A stretch of DNA of 64,000 nt from Photorhabdus australis DSM 17609 (GCF_000711895.1 NZ_JONO01000025.1:23628-87627); one strand, 5' to 3'; counted from the stretch's first letter, positions 27,096 through 39,824 are shown. The notes: generated from the letters alone by a model not told the origin. Made by a program: numbers and translations.

Positions 27096-28217
27096 GTGAA
27101 AGTGTTGACTGTGTTTGGTACCCGGCCGGAAGCCATTAAGATGGCTCCGCTGGTACATGCGCTGGTAGAGGATGAAGCCTTCGAAGCGAAAGTATGTGTT
27201 ACTGCCCAACACCGGGAAATGTTGGATCAGGTGTTGCATCTTTTTGAGATCGTTCCCGATTTTGATCTCAATATTATGAAATCAGGGCAAGATTTAACGG
27301 ATATCACGTGCCGTATTCTGGAGGGATTGAAGCCTGTTTTAGCCGAATTTAAGCCTGATGTTGTGTTGGTTCACGGTGATACTACAACAACTATGGCAAC
27401 CAGTTTGGCTGCGTTCTACCAGCGTGTCCCTGTCGGTCATATTGAAGCTGGACTAAGAACCGGCGATCTCTATTCCCCTTGGCCGGAAGAGGCAAACCGT
27501 AAGATTGCTGGACATTTGGCAATGTATCACTTCGCTCCCACGGAAAACTCTCGTAAGAATTTACAGAAAGAATCAATTGCAGATAGTCAGGTTTTTGTCA
27601 CGGGTAATACCGTGATTGATGCGTTGTTGTGGGTACGCGATCGAATAATGAATGACGAGGCTATGCGAAGTAAGTTGGCGGAGCATTACCCGTTTATTGA
27701 TACCAATAAAAAAATGATTTTGGTAACAGGTCATCGTCGTGAAAGTTTTGGCAGTGGGTTTGAGCGAATTTGTGAAGCTTTGGCGCAGATAGCCCGCTCT
27801 CATCCAGAAGTGCAGGTAGTTTATCCAGTTCATCTGAACCCAAATGTCTGTGAGCCGGTAAAACGCATTTTGCATAATATTGATAATATCATTCTCATAA
27901 AACCACAGGATTATTTGCCATTTGTCTATCTGATGAACCATTCCTATATGATTCTGACGGATTCTGGTGGCATTCAGGAAGAAGCGCCTTCTTTGGGAAA
28001 ACCAGTTTTGGTGATGCGTAATACTACTGAACGGCCAGAAGCAGTTGATGCTGGAACAGTACGTTTGGTAGGAACAGATACAAGAACTATCGTAGAAGAG
28101 GTGACTCGATTATTGACAGACGATGCCGCCTATCAGCAAATGAGTCGAGCTCATAATCCTTACGGGGATGGTGATGCCTGTCAACGAATTCTCGACGCTT
28201 TGAAAAAAATCAGGTGA
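27096..28217 (+). CDS. wecB: UDP-N-acetylglucosamine 2-epimerase
   Basis: 373 aa. Makes UDP-ManNAc from UDP-GlcNAc for ECA. Begins [18 protein letters not shown], the family signature; the [19 protein letters not shown] and [21 protein letters not shown] blocks are all present. GTG start 27096 with AAGAGAG upstream. Four bases separate it from wecC. Confidence 0.96.
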   Translation: MKVLTVFGTRPEAIKMAPLVHALVEDEAFEAKVCVTAQHREMLDQVLHLFEIVPDFDLNIMKSGQDLTDITCRILEGLKPVLAEFKPDVVLVHGDTTTTMATSLAAFYQRVPVGHIEAGLRTGDLYSPWPEEANRKIAGHLAMYHFAPTENSRKNLQKESIADSQVFVTGNTVIDALLWVRDRIMNDEAMRSKLAEHYPFIDTNKKMILVTGHRRESFGSGFERICEALAQIARSHPEVQVVYPVHLNPNVCEPVKRILHNIDNIILIKPQDYLPFVYLMNHSYMILTDSGGIQEEAPSLGKPVLVMRNTTERPEAVDAGTVRLVGTDTRTIVEEVTRLLTDDAAYQQMSRAHNPYGDGDACQRILDALKKIR

Positions 28218-28221
28218 CATT

Positions 28222-29484
28222 ATGAGTTTTGAAACTATTTCTGTTATCGGTCTTGGGTATATCGGTTTACCCACTGCGGCAGCATTTGCATCCCGTAATA
28301 AGAAAGTCATCGGGGTCGATGTTAATCCGCACGCGGTGGAAACGATTAATCGTGGTGAAATTCATATTGTAGAACCAGACCTGGATAAAGTGGTGAAAAC
28401 GGCTGTGGAAGAAGGCTACCTGAAAGCAGTAACGTCTCCATTACCAGCAGATGCTTTTTTGATAGCTGTTCCTACGCCTTTTAAAGGTGAGCATGAGCCG
28501 GATATGAAGTATGTGTGTTCTGCTGCTGAATCAGTGGCGCCAATTCTGAAAAAAGGCGATTTGGTAATTCTAGAATCTACTTCACCGGTGGGTGCAACGG
28601 AGCAGATGGCAGAATGGTTGGCTGCGGTGCGTCCTGATTTAACTTTTCCTCAGCAGGTAGGTGAGGAATCTGATATTGATATAGCTTACTGCCCTGAACG
28701 CGTGTTACCAGGCCAGGTGATGGTTGAGTTGATTAAGAATGACCGTGTTGTTGGCGGTATGACGCAAAAGTCTTCAGCCAGAGCCAGCGAACTGTATAAA
28801 ATTTTCCTTGAAGGCGAATGTGTTATCACTAATTCAAGGACAGCAGAAATGTGTAAGCTGACGGAAAACAGCTTTCGAGATGTAAACATTGCATTTGCTA
28901 ATGAACTTTCCTTGATTTGCGCTGATCAAGGTATCGATGTATGGGAGCTTATCCGTTTGGCAAACCGCCATCCTCGCGTAAATATTCTTCAGCCGGGTCC
29001 TGGTGTAGGTGGTCACTGTATTGCTGTTGACCCGTGGTTCATTGTTTCCCAGAACCCTAAACAATCACGTCTTATACATACAGCGCGTTTAGTTAATGAT
29101 GGCAAGCCCTTATGGGTTATCGATCAAGTAAAAGCTGCTGTTGCGGATTGTTTGGCTGAAAGTGGAAAGCGTGCTGGAGAAGTGAAAATTGCCTGCTTTG
29201 GTTTAGCATTTAAACCAAATATTGATGACTTACGTGAAAGTCCAGCGGTGCATATCACCCGTATGATTGCTCAATGGCATGCAGGTGAGACGCTGGCTGT
29301 AGAACCTAATGTGCATAAATTACCAACTTCTTTGAAGGAAATAGTTCGATTGGTTAACTTGGAGAAAGCGTTGGAAGAAGCGGATATTCTGTTGATGCTG
29401 GTGGATCATAATCAGTTTAAAGCGGTAAATGGTTATGACATTAAACAGAAATGGATTGTGGATACAAAAGGAGTCTGGTGTTGA
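28222..29484 (+). CDS. wecC: UDP-N-acetyl-D-mannosamine dehydrogenase
   Basis: 420 aa. Oxidises UDP-ManNAc to UDP-ManNAcA with two NAD+. The NAD-binding site is [11 protein letters not shown] at residues 8-18; the catalytic cysteine is in [15 protein letters not shown] near residue 265; the C-terminal domain carries [16 protein letters not shown]. Its TGA overlaps the TTG start of rffG. Confidence 0.96.
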   Translation: MSFETISVIGLGYIGLPTAAAFASRNKKVIGVDVNPHAVETINRGEIHIVEPDLDKVVKTAVEEGYLKAVTSPLPADAFLIAVPTPFKGEHEPDMKYVCSAAESVAPILKKGDLVILESTSPVGATEQMAEWLAAVRPDLTFPQQVGEESDIDIAYCPERVLPGQVMVELIKNDRVVGGMTQKSSARASELYKIFLEGECVITNSRTAEMCKLTENSFRDVNIAFANELSLICADQGIDVWELIRLANRHPRVNILQPGPGVGGHCIAVDPWFIVSQNPKQSRLIHTARLVNDGKPLWVIDQVKAAVADCLAESGKRAGEVKIACFGLAFKPNIDDLRESPAVHITRMIAQWHAGETLAVEPNVHKLPTSLKEIVRLVNLEKALEEADILLMLVDHNQFKAVNGYDIKQKWIVDTKGVWC

Positions 29485-30551
29485 GACGCATTCTAATTAC
29501 AGGTGGAGCGGGTTTTATTGGTTCTGCTGTTGTGCGACATGTTATTGATAATACACAAGACAGTGTAGTTGTGGTTGATAGCTTGACTTATGCTGGCAAT
29601 CTAGAGTCCCTTGCCTCGGTTGCAGATAGCCCTCGTTATGCTTTTGAACAGGTTGATATTTGCCAACGTGAAGCGCTGGATCGGGTGTTTGAGCAGTATC
29701 AACCGGATTGTGTGATGCATTTGGCGGCAGAAAGCCATGTGGACCGCTCTATTGATGGCCCTGCGGCATTTGTCGAAACCAACATTGTTGGTACTTATGT
29801 TCTGTTAGAAGCAGCTCGTGCTTTCTGGCAAAAATTGAGTGAGGAGAAACAAGTCACTTTCCGTTTTCATCATATTTCAACAGATGAAGTGTATGGTGAT
29901 TTACATAGTGAGGATGGTTTCTTTACTGAAGAGACGCCTTATGCACCAAGTAGCCCATATTCAGCATCTAAAGCGTCCAGTGATCATCTGGTAAGAGCAT
30001 GGCATCGAACTTATGGTTTACCGACAATTATTACTAATTGTTCAAATAATTACGGTCCTTATCATTTCCCGGAAAAGTTGATACCGTTAATGATTTTGAA
30101 CGCATTAGCGGGCAAGTCCCTGCCTGTATACGGAGAGGGGAAACAAATTCGTGATTGGCTGTATGTAGAAGATCATGCCAGAGCGCTCTATCTGGTTGTA
30201 ACAGAAGCAGAACCAGGTAAAACCTACAATATTGGCGGTCATAATGAGCGAAAAAATATTGATGTGGTTTGTGCAATTTGTGAATTGTTGGAAGAGTTTT
30301 GCCCAGAGAAACCAGCAAATATTGCGCATTATCGTGATTTGATTACTCATGTTACAGATCGTCCCGGTCATGACATGCGTTATGCCATTGATGCAGCAAA
30401 AATTGAGCATGAGTTGGGCTGGAAACCCCAGGAAACGTTTGAATCAGGTATTCGTAAAACAGTTCAGTGGTATCTGGAAAATGAAAACTGGTGGTGCAGA
30501 GTTCAGGATGGTTCTTATGCAGGTGAACGCCTTGGATTAGGTAAAGACTGA
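29481..30551 (+). CDS. rffG: dTDP-glucose 4,6-dehydratase (ECA)
   Basis: 356 aa. Second step of dTDP-Fuc4NAc synthesis. The extended SDR motif is TGGAGFIG at residues 7-14; the catalytic set is STDEVYGD and [10 protein letters not shown]. The only start consistent with the family N-terminus ([12 protein letters not shown]) is TTG 29481, overlapping the wecC stop (TTGA). The frame extends ten codons upstream into wecC, but those residues are not part of the family. Confidence 0.95.
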   Translation: MRRILITGGAGFIGSAVVRHVIDNTQDSVVVVDSLTYAGNLESLASVADSPRYAFEQVDICQREALDRVFEQYQPDCVMHLAAESHVDRSIDGPAAFVETNIVGTYVLLEAARAFWQKLSEEKQVTFRFHHISTDEVYGDLHSEDGFFTEETPYAPSSPYSASKASSDHLVRAWHRTYGLPTIITNCSNNYGPYHFPEKLIPLMILNALAGKSLPVYGEGKQIRDWLYVEDHARALYLVVTEAEPGKTYNIGGHNERKNIDVVCAICELLEEFCPEKPANIAHYRDLITHVTDRPGHDMRYAIDAAKIEHELGWKPQETFESGIRKTVQWYLENENWWCRVQDGSYAGERLGLGKD

Positions 30552-30568
30552 GCGACGTTGGAGGTAAC

Positions 30569-31450
30569 ATGAAAGGCATTATTCTGGCAGGAGGATCGGG
30601 TTCCCGGTTACATCCGATAACACTAGGTGTTTCCAAGCAATTACTGCCGATTTATGATAAGCCGATGATTTATTATCCTTTGTCAGTATTGATGCTGGCA
30701 GGGATACGCGATGTTTTGATTATCTCTACACCAGGAGATTTACCTTCTTTCCACCGATTGCTCGGCAATGGTGACAAATTTGGTATTCGTTTAAGTTATG
30801 AAGAACAACCATCCCCGGATGGTTTAGCTCAGGCATTTTTAATTGGTGAAGATTTCATCAATGGCGGGTCCTGTTGCTTGGTATTAGGAGACAATGTCTA
30901 CTTTGGGCAAGCATTTAGTCCGAAACTGAAGAATGTGGTTTCCCGAAGAAAAGGAGCGACTATTTTTGGTTATCAGGTAATGGACCCTGAGCGATTTGGT
31001 GTGGTGGAATTTGATGATGAATTTCATGTTCTTTCCATTGAAGAAAAACCAGAAAACCCCAAATCTAATTGGGCGGTAACAGGTCTCTATTTCTATGATA
31101 ATCAGGTTGTGGATTTTGCCAGGCAGGTGAAGCCTTCTACGCGGGGTGAATTAGAAATTACCAGTATAAACCAGATGTATCTGGAACGTGGTGAACTGAA
31201 TGTTGAACTGTTAGGGCGTGGTTTCGCTTGGCTGGATACCGGCACTCACGATAGTCTGATTGAGGCCAGCACTTTTGTACAGACTGTTGAGAAGCGTCAA
31301 GGTTTTAAAATCGCTTGCCTTGAAGAAATTGCCTGGCGTAATGGTTGGTTGGGTGATGAGCAATTAACAGCAACAGCAAAATCTTTGTCAAAAACTGGTT
31401 ACGGCCAATATCTGTTGGATCTGCTTCATGTTCGTTCACGCCAATATTGA
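30569..31450 (+). CDS. rffH: Glucose-1-phosphate thymidylyltransferase (ECA)
   Basis: 293 aa. Makes dTDP-glucose from glucose-1-P and dTTP. The nucleotide-binding GGSGSRLHP is at residues 8-16, with [17 protein letters not shown] downstream and the VLGDNVYFG metal site near 108. GGAGG precedes the ATG. The 3' end overlaps wecD by 23 bases. Confidence 0.96.
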   Translation: MKGIILAGGSGSRLHPITLGVSKQLLPIYDKPMIYYPLSVLMLAGIRDVLIISTPGDLPSFHRLLGNGDKFGIRLSYEEQPSPDGLAQAFLIGEDFINGGSCCLVLGDNVYFGQAFSPKLKNVVSRRKGATIFGYQVMDPERFGVVEFDDEFHVLSIEEKPENPKSNWAVTGLYFYDNQVVDFARQVKPSTRGELEITSINQMYLERGELNVELLGRGFAWLDTGTHDSLIEASTFVQTVEKRQGFKIACLEEIAWRNGWLGDEQLTATAKSLSKTGYGQYLLDLLHVRSRQY

Positions 31451-32165
31451 GTCATTAGAGTGGGATAGTCATTATTTTGGATTTTCCACTGCTCGTCTTG
31501 ATTTTACACCTGATTCTAAGTTGTTAACTGTACCTCAGTTAGAGCAGTATTCTTTAGTGCAGGCTAAAGTGCCTGTACAGCGGCCAGACATTATCGATGG
31601 ATTATCGGCATTGGGTTTTTCGTTGGTAGAAGGGGAAATAGACCTCTCCTTAATGGTTGGCACAAAAGATGCTTATACTACGAGGAATGATAATTCTGAG
31701 AGTGAGATGATATCAGCAACACAGCAAGATATTCCAATGTTGAAAGAAGTGGCTTCTAAAGTATTTTCTTTAAGCCGTTTTCGTACTCCTTGGTATCAGC
31801 CGCAGGATAGTGGTCGTTTCTACTCTACCTGGATTGAGAAAGCTGTGTTGGGTACATTTGATCATCAATGTTTACTGGTAAATGGGGATAACGGGCAACC
31901 TGCGGGATTTGTTACTTTGAGGGAGCTAGGAGAAGGTCAGGCTCGTATGGGGTTGCTGGCAGTATTTCCAGAAAAAACGGGTTGTGGGATTGGTTCAAAG
32001 TTAATGGCGGCGGCACAACAGTGGTGCCAAGGCCATCAAATACGGCAATTAAGAATTGCGACACAAACCAGCAACATTGCTGCTTTGCGTCTTTATACAC
32101 GCAATGGTGCATTCGTTGAAAGCATCGCTTATTGGTTATACCGGGGACAAAATGATTCCATTTAA
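31428..32165 (+). CDS. wecD: dTDP-4-amino-4,6-dideoxygalactose N-acetyltransferase
   Basis: 245 aa, also known as RffC. A GNAT enzyme that acetylates dTDP-Fuc4N. The N-terminal domain matches E. coli WecD ([27 protein letters not shown]); the acetyl-CoA site is in [22 protein letters not shown]. It starts inside rffH and its stop overlaps wecE, indicating translational coupling. Confidence 0.93.
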   Translation: MFVHANIESLEWDSHYFGFSTARLDFTPDSKLLTVPQLEQYSLVQAKVPVQRPDIIDGLSALGFSLVEGEIDLSLMVGTKDAYTTRNDNSESEMISATQQDIPMLKEVASKVFSLSRFRTPWYQPQDSGRFYSTWIEKAVLGTFDHQCLLVNGDNGQPAGFVTLRELGEGQARMGLLAVFPEKTGCGIGSKLMAAAQQWCQGHQIRQLRIATQTSNIAALRLYTRNGAFVESIAYWLYRGQNDSI

Positions 32166-33282
32166 TAGACCACCAGTAGTCGGCACTGAATTAGATTACA
32201 TGAAGCAGGCAATAGAGAGCGGTAAGCTTTGTGGGGACGGCGGCTTTACCAAACGCTGTGAAGAGTGGATGGAACAACATTTCAAGTGCCCGAAAGTTCT
32301 ATTGACGCCATCCTGTACAGCTTCGCTAGAAATGGCGGCCATTTTGTTAAATATCCAGCCCGGTGATGAAGTTATCATGCCGAGTTTCACTTTCGTTTCT
32401 ACTTCTAATGCGTTTGTACTGCGTGGAGCGACGATTGTTTTTGTGGATATCCGTCCAGATACCATGAATATTGATGAAACTAAGATCGAAGCTGCAATTA
32501 CAGATAGAACACGTGTAATTGTTCCTGTTCATTACGCGGGTGTAGCTTGTGAAATGGATACAATCATGGCTCTGGCAGAGAAATATAATCTGTTTGTAGT
32601 GGAAGATGCAGCACAGGGCGTAATGTCTGCTTATAAGGGCCGCGCATTGGGAACTATCGGGCATATCGGTTGCTACAGTTTTCATGAAACTAAAAACTAC
32701 TCTTCTGGTGGCGAAGGTGGCGCTGCACTTATCAATGACGAATCATTGATCTCCCGTTCGGAAATCATCCGTGAAAAAGGGACTAACCGTAGCCAGTTTT
32801 TCCGTGGTCAGGTCGATAAATATACTTGGCGTGATATCGGTTCTAGTTATCTTATGTCAGATCTTCAGGCTGCTTATTTGTGGGCACAACTGGAAGAAGC
32901 TGAGAAAATCAATGAACGTCGTCTTGCCTTATGGAATGCCTATTATCAGGCATTAAAACCGTTAGCTGATGCTGGTCGCCTGACATTGCCTGTAATACCG
33001 GGAGGATTGGCGCATAATGCTCATATGTTTTATATCAAACTGCAAGATGTTGAAGAACGCTCTGCATTCAATAGTTATATGAAGGACGCTGGTGTACTAA
33101 CGGTATTCCATTATGTTTCTCTGCACACTAGTCCGGGCGGTGAAAAATTTGGCCGTTTCCACGGGGAAGACCATTTTACTACCAGTGAAAGTGATCGCTT
33201 GGTACGTTTGCCAATGTTTTACAACATAACAGAGGCTGAGCAACAAACTGTTATCAAACATATTAAGAAATTCTTCGCCTGA
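32152..33282 (+). CDS. wecE: dTDP-4-amino-4,6-dideoxygalactose transaminase
   Basis: 376 aa, exactly the E. coli length; also called RffA. PLP aminotransferase of the DegT/DnrJ/EryC1 family. The PLP lysine is in SFHETKNYSSGGEGGA near residue 180; VEDAAQ precedes it. ATG 32152 (MIPFNRPP) is the family start and overlaps wecD by 14 bases. The longer frame reads through wecD and was not used. Confidence 0.96.
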   Translation: MIPFNRPPVVGTELDYMKQAIESGKLCGDGGFTKRCEEWMEQHFKCPKVLLTPSCTASLEMAAILLNIQPGDEVIMPSFTFVSTSNAFVLRGATIVFVDIRPDTMNIDETKIEAAITDRTRVIVPVHYAGVACEMDTIMALAEKYNLFVVEDAAQGVMSAYKGRALGTIGHIGCYSFHETKNYSSGGEGGAALINDESLISRSEIIREKGTNRSQFFRGQVDKYTWRDIGSSYLMSDLQAAYLWAQLEEAEKINERRLALWNAYYQALKPLADAGRLTLPVIPGGLAHNAHMFYIKLQDVEERSAFNSYMKDAGVLTVFHYVSLHTSPGGEKFGRFHGEDHFTTSESDRLVRLPMFYNITEAEQQTVIKHIKKFFA

Positions 33283-33283
33283 T

Positions 33284-34534
33284 ATGTCACTGGCTAAAGC
33301 ATCGGTATGGACTGCGGGTTCTACACTGATAAAGATCGGTGTGGGACTTCTGATTGTTAAATTATTGGCGATTGTTTTTGGCCCTAGCGGTGTTGGACAG
33401 GCGGGTAATTTCCGTCAACTTATTACCGTTCTGGGGGTATTAGCAGGAGCAGGTATTTTTAATGGTGTGACTAAATATATTGCTGAATATCAGCAGCAAC
33501 CGGAACGATTGCGTGCGGTACTAGGAACTTCTTCTGCCATTATCCTTGGGTTTTCTACACTGTTGGCAGTGATTTTTTTACTGTGTAGTGTGCCGATTAG
33601 TATAGGGTTATTTGGTCATCGGGATTATGAGCCAGTTGTGAGGGCACTCGCATTTATTCAAATGGGTATTGCCAGTGCCAACTATTTTCTGGCTATTTTG
33701 AAAGGATATCGGGATGCTCAGGGGAATGCGCTGGCAATTATTCTTGGCAGCTTGATTGGTGTGATTGCCTATTATCTCTGTTTCATCCTTGGAGGGTATG
33801 AAGGTGCTTTGGCTGGTTTGGCCTTAGTGCCTGCGTTGATAATATTTCCTGCGGGACTGATACTTTGGTATCGCAAAGTGGTTTCGTTATCTGATCTTAA
33901 GCCTATGTGGGATAAGGTACTGGCTGGTCAGCTTGGCAAATTTACCCTTATGGCTTTGTTGACGTCTATCACTTTACCGGTTGCTTACATTATGATGCGA
34001 AACCTGCTGGCAGCGCATTATAGTTGGGATGATGTAGGAATTTGGCAAGGTGTAAGTAGTATTTCTGATGCTTATCTGCAATTTATCACAGCTTCTTTCA
34101 GTGTTTATCTATTGCCAACACTTTCACGATTGCAGGATAGGGGCGAAATATCAGATGAAATAATTAAGGCGCTGAAATTTGTTTTGCCTGCCGTGGTTGC
34201 TGTGAGTTTTACCGTATGGTTATTGCGTGATTTTGCCATCTCATTGTTGTTTTCTGACAAGTTTACTGCCATGCGTGATTTGTTTGCCTGGCAGTTGATT
34301 GGTGATGTCTTGAAAGTGGGCGCCTATGTTTTTGGTTATCTGGTGATTGCTAAAGCTGCGTTGCGTTTTTATGTGCTGACTGAGGTTAGTCAGTTTTTGC
34401 TGCTTACTGGTTTTTCCCATTGGTTTATTCCTGTCAATGGAGCGTTAGGTGCAACGCAAGCTTATATGACAACTTACATTGTTTATTTCACCCTTTGTTG
34501 TGGTGTATTTCTTGTTTACCGCAGGCGAGCATGA
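33284..34534 (+). CDS. wzxE: ECA lipid III flippase
   Basis: 416 aa polysaccharide-transport (PST/MOP) membrane protein with about twelve hydrophobic segments. Moves undecaprenyl-PP-linked ECA trisaccharide across the inner membrane. Begins [23 protein letters not shown], typical of WzxE. One base after the wecE stop. Confidence 0.95.
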   Translation: MSLAKASVWTAGSTLIKIGVGLLIVKLLAIVFGPSGVGQAGNFRQLITVLGVLAGAGIFNGVTKYIAEYQQQPERLRAVLGTSSAIILGFSTLLAVIFLLCSVPISIGLFGHRDYEPVVRALAFIQMGIASANYFLAILKGYRDAQGNALAIILGSLIGVIAYYLCFILGGYEGALAGLALVPALIIFPAGLILWYRKVVSLSDLKPMWDKVLAGQLGKFTLMALLTSITLPVAYIMMRNLLAAHYSWDDVGIWQGVSSISDAYLQFITASFSVYLLPTLSRLQDRGEISDEIIKALKFVLPAVVAVSFTVWLLRDFAISLLFSDKFTAMRDLFAWQLIGDVLKVGAYVFGYLVIAKAALRFYVLTEVSQFLLLTGFSHWFIPVNGALGATQAYMTTYIVYFTLCCGVFLVYRRRA

Positions 34535-35616
34535 CAACCTTAATTCATGTTTTGGGATCTGATATCCCACATCACAATCGAACGATATTGCGTTTTTTTA
34601 ATGATGTTTTAGTGCAAGAAATTGGTTTTTCAGCCAAACCCAAGTTTATGGTGGTGGTCAGGAATCGGGTTTCTCTGGATGATTATCCGGAATTGGATAT
34701 AACATTTTTCGATAGTAAAAAATCTCTGTCACGGGCTGTTACTGCAAAAGCGCAGTCAGACAGGGCTTGCCGGTTTTTTTTTCATGGTCAATTTAATACG
34801 GGTTTGTGGTTGGCACTGCTGTCAGGAAAAATTAAACGTAGTCAATTTTGGTGGCATGCCTGGGGAGCAGATCTGTATGAAGATTCTAATCAGCTAAAAT
34901 TCCGTCTATTCTATTTCCTGCGTCGTCTGGCGCAACGTCGGGTAGGGCATGTATTTGCGGTTCGTGGAGATCTTTATTTCTATTCTCAACGTCATCCTAA
35001 TGTACCAACATCATTGCTCTATTTTCCAACCAGAATGGACTCTACTTTAACGATGACAGAAAAAACATCTGCTGAAGATGGCAAGATGACAATTTTGTTA
35101 GGGAATTCTGGTGATCGATCAAACCGTCATATTACAGCATTGAAAACTATTCATGAGCAGTTTGGTGATAAGGTCCGAATCATTATCCCAATGGGTTATC
35201 CTGAAAATAATCAGGCTTATATTGCTCAGGTTGAGCAAACGGCTTTATCACTGTTTGACCCAGAAAATTTGGAAATTATTAAGCAAAATATGGCGTTTGA
35301 TGATTATCTGGCATTACTGTGTTGTTGCGATTTAGGGTATTTTATGTTTGATCGCCAACAAGGGGTTGGAACAATTTGCCTATTGATACAATTTGGTGTG
35401 CCGTTTGTACTTAGTCGTCGAAATCTTTTCTGGCAAGATCTGATAGAACAACAGGTACCGATATTTTTCTTCGGTGATCCTCTGGATAGACAACTGATTG
35501 CAGAAGCACAACGGCAGATGTTTTCCTTAGACAGAAATACAATAGCTTTCTTTAGCCCGAACTTTGTTGATGGTTGGCGACAGGCGTTGGCAAAAGCCGC
35601 AGGAGAGCAGCAATGA
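34531..35616 (+). CDS. wecF: dTDP-Fuc4NAc:lipid II transferase
   Basis: 361 aa (E. coli RffT/WecF 359). Adds Fuc4NAc to lipid II, giving lipid III. The start [20 protein letters not shown] matches the family; its ATG overlaps the wzxE stop (ATGA). Conserved: [12 protein letters not shown] and [12 protein letters not shown], belonging to the GT56 family. Cytoplasmic, membrane-associated. Confidence 0.94.
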   Translation: MTTLIHVLGSDIPHHNRTILRFFNDVLVQEIGFSAKPKFMVVVRNRVSLDDYPELDITFFDSKKSLSRAVTAKAQSDRACRFFFHGQFNTGLWLALLSGKIKRSQFWWHAWGADLYEDSNQLKFRLFYFLRRLAQRRVGHVFAVRGDLYFYSQRHPNVPTSLLYFPTRMDSTLTMTEKTSAEDGKMTILLGNSGDRSNRHITALKTIHEQFGDKVRIIIPMGYPENNQAYIAQVEQTALSLFDPENLEIIKQNMAFDDYLALLCCCDLGYFMFDRQQGVGTICLLIQFGVPFVLSRRNLFWQDLIEQQVPIFFFGDPLDRQLIAEAQRQMFSLDRNTIAFFSPNFVDGWRQALAKAAGEQQ

Positions 35617-36992
35617 CTTTAACGCAGTTTGGCGGATTATTTGTTGTTTACCTGATATCACTGGCTTTTATCCTGACGTTAACTTATCAGGAATTCAGGC
35701 GTGTACGTTTTAATTTTAATATGTTCTTCTCATTGCTTTATTTGCTGACATTCTATTTCGGTTTCCCACTGACGTGTTTGCTGGTTTTTCAGTTTGATGT
35801 TGAGGTGGTACCAGTAGACTCTTTGTTACATGCTCTGTTGGCTTCAACTTGTTTTTATGCCATTTATTACGTCAGTTATAAAACCCGGCTGAAAAAACCT
35901 TCTGGGCAACCTAAGGCACCGGTATTCACCATAAACCGGGTAGAAACTAATTTGACATGGTTACTGCTGATATTAGTTGCGGTGGTAACAGTTGGGCTAT
36001 TCTTCATGCAGAATGGTTTTCTACTGTTTAAATTACAGTCGTACAGTCAAATTTTTTCCAGTCAGGTTTCCGGTGTGGCTTTGAAGCGGTTCTTTTACTT
36101 CTTTATTCCAGCCATGTTGGTGGTTTATTTCTTGAAGCCGACACAGTTACGCTGGCTGTTTTTCCTGATCAGTACAGTTGCTTTTGGGATTTTGACTTAT
36201 GTTATTGTTGGGGGAACACGGGCTAATATTATTATTGCATTTGCGTTGTTTCTGTTTATCGGCATTGTTCGTGGTTGGATAACCTTGTGGATGCTGATAA
36301 CTGCGGGAGTAGTAGGAATTGTTGGCATGTTCTGGTTGGCACTTAAACGCTATAGTTTGGATGTCAGTGGTTCAGAAGCATTTTATACTTTCCTCTACCT
36401 TACAAGGGATACTTTCTCCCCGTGGGAAAATCTTGCATTACTGCTGAATAATTACGATAAGATTGATTTTCAGGGTCTGGCGCCTATTATCCGTGATTTT
36501 TATGTCTTTATTCCAAGCTGGCTTTGGCCTGGACGGCCTGATACCGTGTTGAATTCTGCGAATTATTTTACTTGGGAAGTGCTGGATAACCACTCTGGTC
36601 TGGCAATTTCCCCAACTCTGATAGGCTCCCTGGTTGTGATGGGAGGTGCACTGTTTATTCCAGTTGGTGCGATTGTTGTTGGGTTAATAATTAAGTGGTT
36701 TGACTGGATTTATGAATTAGGAAAACAGGAGACTAATCGTTATAAGGCCGCTATTTTGCAGGCATTTTGCTTTGGTGCGATCTTCAACATAATTGTGTTA
36801 GCTCGTGAAGGCGTGGATTCATTTGTTTCCCGTGTGGTGTTTTTCTGTATTGTTTTTGGCTTATGTTTGGTAATTGCTAAGTTGTTGTATTGGCTATTTG
36901 AGAGCGCCGGGCTGATTAAAAAGTATCTGACTAGCAACATGGTTGTATCGCAAAAGCATCCGCGGCAATGTAAGGAAAGAAAATGGAGCTAA
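35613..36992 (+). CDS. wzyE: ECA polymerase
   Basis: 459 aa (E. coli 450). Multi-pass inner-membrane polymerase joining ECA repeat units in the periplasm. Numerous hydrophobic segments; the loop FVIP-like [21 protein letters not shown] region is typical of WzyE. ATGA overlap with wecF sets the start at 35613; the longer frame is not conserved. Overlaps wecG by ten bases. Confidence 0.93.
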   Translation: MTLTQFGGLFVVYLISLAFILTLTYQEFRRVRFNFNMFFSLLYLLTFYFGFPLTCLLVFQFDVEVVPVDSLLHALLASTCFYAIYYVSYKTRLKKPSGQPKAPVFTINRVETNLTWLLLILVAVVTVGLFFMQNGFLLFKLQSYSQIFSSQVSGVALKRFFYFFIPAMLVVYFLKPTQLRWLFFLISTVAFGILTYVIVGGTRANIIIAFALFLFIGIVRGWITLWMLITAGVVGIVGMFWLALKRYSLDVSGSEAFYTFLYLTRDTFSPWENLALLLNNYDKIDFQGLAPIIRDFYVFIPSWLWPGRPDTVLNSANYFTWEVLDNHSGLAISPTLIGSLVVMGGALFIPVGAIVVGLIIKWFDWIYELGKQETNRYKAAILQAFCFGAIFNIIVLAREGVDSFVSRVVFFCIVFGLCLVIAKLLYWLFESAGLIKKYLTSNMVVSQKHPRQCKERKWS

Positions 36993-37720
36993 ACAATATT
37001 CCTAAGTATAGTATTCGTGGCCTAAATATTTGGGGCTTTCGCGATATGGCGCACTTTCTTGACCATATTTTTCAACGCGGGCAGGTAAAGACGGGGACTT
37101 TGGTTGCGATTAATGCGGAAAAAGTTCTGACGGTAGAGGAAGACACTGCTTTAAGTGCTCTGCTGAGTGAAACAGAATATCTGTATGCTGATGGTATTAG
37201 CATTGTACGTGCTATCCGCCGTAAATACCCTGATGCTGAAGTTTCCCGTGTAGCGGGTGCAGATCTATGGGAAGCCATCATGGAGCGAGCTGGCAAGGAA
37301 GGCACACCTGTCTTTTTGGTTGGCGGAAAACCAGAAATATTGGAACAGACGGAAAACAAACTACAGACTCAGTGGAGCGTTAATATTGTTGGTAGCCAGA
37401 ATGGTTATTTCACGCCAGAAGAACGTAATATTGTTTTTGAACGGATTCATGCTAGCGGAGCAGCAATTGTGACAGTTGCAATGGGATCGCCTAAGCAGGA
37501 AATTTTCATGCGTGATTGCCGTAAAATTCATGCCGATGCTCTCTATATGGGGGTTGGTGGGACTTATGACGTATTCACTGGTCATGTAAAACGTGCGCCG
37601 AAAGTATGGCAGAATCTCGGGCTTGAATGGTTTTATCGTTTGTTATCACAACCAAGCCGCATTCGTCGTCAGTTTAAGCTACTGAAGTTTCTGGGATATT
37701 ACTACAGCAATCGTTTGTAA
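36983..37720 (+). CDS. wecG: UDP-ManNAcA transferase (lipid II synthesis)
   Basis: 245 aa GT26 (WecG/TagA) enzyme. Transfers ManNAcA to lipid I. Conserved: [39 protein letters not shown] and [18 protein letters not shown] lies upstream of the ATG. Last gene of the ECA operon. The ~230 bp that follow, up to thrP, have only weak hairpins. Confidence 0.95.
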   Translation: MELNNIPKYSIRGLNIWGFRDMAHFLDHIFQRGQVKTGTLVAINAEKVLTVEEDTALSALLSETEYLYADGISIVRAIRRKYPDAEVSRVAGADLWEAIMERAGKEGTPVFLVGGKPEILEQTENKLQTQWSVNIVGSQNGYFTPEERNIVFERIHASGAAIVTVAMGSPKQEIFMRDCRKIHADALYMGVGGTYDVFTGHVKRAPKVWQNLGLEWFYRLLSQPSRIRRQFKLLKFLGYYYSNRL

Positions 37721-37962
37721 ATGTGTTTTCTGCCTGTCGTATAGCAATTTGCGGCAGGTTGCCAAAAAATTCATTTTACAGCACCTATATAACAGTTTGA
37801 TCCTACCGGGCTTTTGTCATCTGTACTAATTATTAGGTAATTTTTTATTCCACTGAGTGGAAAAACATGTTTTGATCCCTGCCATTTTTATGGCTGGTCA
37901 AAACCAGTTTTGTATATTTTGACTATCACACATTACAACACATAACAATGGACAGGGAGTTT

Positions 37963-39342
37963 ATGGCAGATCAACAACAGGGCCTGCAACGAGGTTTAGA
38001 AGCCCGTCATATTGAGCTAATCGCATTAGGCGGAACTATTGGTGTCGGTCTGTTTATGGGCTCAGCCAGCACGCTGAAATGGGCGGGGCCTTCCGTTTTG
38101 CTGGCTTACATTATTGCCGGAATTTTTGTTTTTTTCATTATGCGGTCCATGGGTGAAATGCTGTTTCTTGAGCCTGTCACGGGTTCTTTCGCTTCTTTTG
38201 GACATAAATATCTCAGCCCATATTGGGGATGCCTGACCGCTTGGGGTTATTGGTTTATGTGGGTGGCAGTAGGGATATCAGAAATAACAGCTATTGGCGT
38301 TTATGCCGAATTCTGGTTCCCTGAACTTCCTCAATGGGTGTCAGCATTAATTGCAGTGGCATTGGTCGCTTTGGCAAACTTGGCGGCGGTACGTCTTTAT
38401 GGTGAGCTAGAATTTTGGTTTGCCATGATTAAGGTGACCACAATTATCGTGATGATCCTGATTGGTTTGGGGCTGATATTTTTCGGTATAGGTAATCAAT
38501 GGCAACCTATTGGATTGGGTAATTTGACCGCTTATGGTGGTTTTTTTGCTGGTGGCTGGCAAGGATTTCTATTTGCGCTCTGTATTGTGGTTGCATCTTA
38601 TCAGGGAGTGGAACTGGTAGGCATCACTGCGGGAGAAGCTAAAAAACCACAGGTGACGTTAAAAAAAGCAATTAATAATATCCTCTGGCGTATCTTAATT
38701 TTCTATGTCGGGGCGATTTTCATTGTAGTTACATTGTTTCCATGGACAGAAGTTGGTTCACAGGGTAGCCCATTTGTGATGACATTTACCAAAGTAGGGA
38801 TCACTTCAGCGGCAGCCGTAATTAACTTTGTTGTATTGACCGCGGCGCTTTCTGGTTGTAATAGCGGTATGTACAGTGGTGGACGTATGCTCTATGCGTT
38901 GGCACAAAACCGTCAGTTACCTTCATCACTGACTAAAGTGTCAAAGAATGGTGTTCCGGTAATTTGTATTACCATTACGATCCTGTGTCTGATAGCGGGT
39001 TCCAGTTTGAATTATTTGATCCCAAATCCACAGGCAGTTTTTGTTTATGTCTACAGTGCTAGCGTCCTACCGGGAATGGTTCCATGGTTTGTTATTCTGA
39101 TGAGCCAGCTGCGTTTTCGTCAGTATCATCAAGCGGCACTGAAACAACATAGTTTCAAATCTATTTTGTTCCCATATGTAAATTATCTGACACTGGCATT
39201 TTTATGTTGTGTGTTGGTAGGTATGGCAATTAATCCTGATACCCGTTTCTCACTGTTGGTAGGCGGAGGATTTTTGCTAATAGTGTCGTTGATTTATTGG
39301 TTGGTGAAGTTTTTTAGTGGCAGAAAACCAATAGCCCGATAG
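37963..39342 (+). CDS. thrP: Amino acid permease ThrP (YifK)
   Basis: 459 aa APC-family transporter with twelve predicted transmembrane segments. Very similar to E. coli YifK/ThrP, a threonine/serine:H+ symporter ([37 protein letters not shown]). ATG 37963 matches the family start and has AGGGAG upstream; ATG 37948 would add five residues. Located between wecG and the tRNA operon as in E. coli. Confidence 0.92.
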   Translation: MADQQQGLQRGLEARHIELIALGGTIGVGLFMGSASTLKWAGPSVLLAYIIAGIFVFFIMRSMGEMLFLEPVTGSFASFGHKYLSPYWGCLTAWGYWFMWVAVGISEITAIGVYAEFWFPELPQWVSALIAVALVALANLAAVRLYGELEFWFAMIKVTTIIVMILIGLGLIFFGIGNQWQPIGLGNLTAYGGFFAGGWQGFLFALCIVVASYQGVELVGITAGEAKKPQVTLKKAINNILWRILIFYVGAIFIVVTLFPWTEVGSQGSPFVMTFTKVGITSAAAVINFVVLTAALSGCNSGMYSGGRMLYALAQNRQLPSSLTKVSKNGVPVICITITILCLIAGSSLNYLIPNPQAVFVYVYSASVLPGMVPWFVILMSQLRFRQYHQAALKQHSFKSILFPYVNYLTLAFLCCVLVGMAINPDTRFSLLVGGGFLLIVSLIYWLVKFFSGRKPIAR

Positions 39343-39445
39343 ATGGATTTGCTGTCATAGCTGGGGTGGTCGGAAAATGAAGAGTTGGCTTTATCAACGA
39401 AATGAACAAGGTGTAATCAAACGCATCATTTATTTAAAAAAGCAC

Positions 39446-39474
39446 TGGACAGTATATCATTAAATCCGTACTAT
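39446..39474 (+). promoter_or_regulatory. Probable sigma-70 promoter of the tRNA operon
   Basis: TGGACA (39446-39451) and TACTAT (39469-39474) are 17 bp apart, followed by a GC-rich discriminator (CCCCATCCGC) before the first tRNA at 39496. Such discriminators are typical of stringently controlled stable-RNA promoters. Confidence 0.7.
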
Positions 39475-39495
39475 CCCCATCCGCAACGGCGTTAA

Positions 39496-39572
<77 letters not shown>

Positions 39573-39645
39573 TTATTTGCGTGCAAGAGCTACGGTGATG
39601 TATTCTGCTGTTGGTAAGTAGTGAATTAAAGTAAATAGCTGTTAT

Positions 39646-39722
39646 GGTGGCTATAGCTCAGTTGGTAGAGCCCTGGATTGTGATTCCAGTTGTCGTGGGT
39701 TCGAGTCCCATTAGCCACCCCA
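39646..39722 (+). tRNA. hisR: tRNA-His (GTG)
   Basis: 77 nt including the encoded extra G at position -1 (39646) pairing with C73. Anticodon GTG, encoded CCA. Nearly identical to E. coli hisR. Confidence 0.97.
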
Positions 39723-39737
39723 TCTTTTTTATGACAT

Positions 39738-39824
39738 GCGAGGGTGGCGGAATTGGTAGACGCGCTAGCTTCAGGTGTTAGTGTCCTTACGGACGTGGGG
39801 GTTCAAGTCCCCCCTTTCGCACCA
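39738..39824 (+). tRNA. leuT: tRNA-Leu (CAG)
   Basis: 87 nt class II tRNA with a long variable arm (TGTCCTTACGGACG). Anticodon CAG, encoded CCA. The acceptor stem GCGAGGG/CTTTCGC contains two G-U pairs (5:68 and 6:67). Confidence 0.96.

Noticed and set aside
34420..34530. Upstream extension of the wecF frame into wzxE
   Set aside because: Lies inside wzxE coding sequence in another frame; the ATGA overlap at 34531 gives the family N-terminus.
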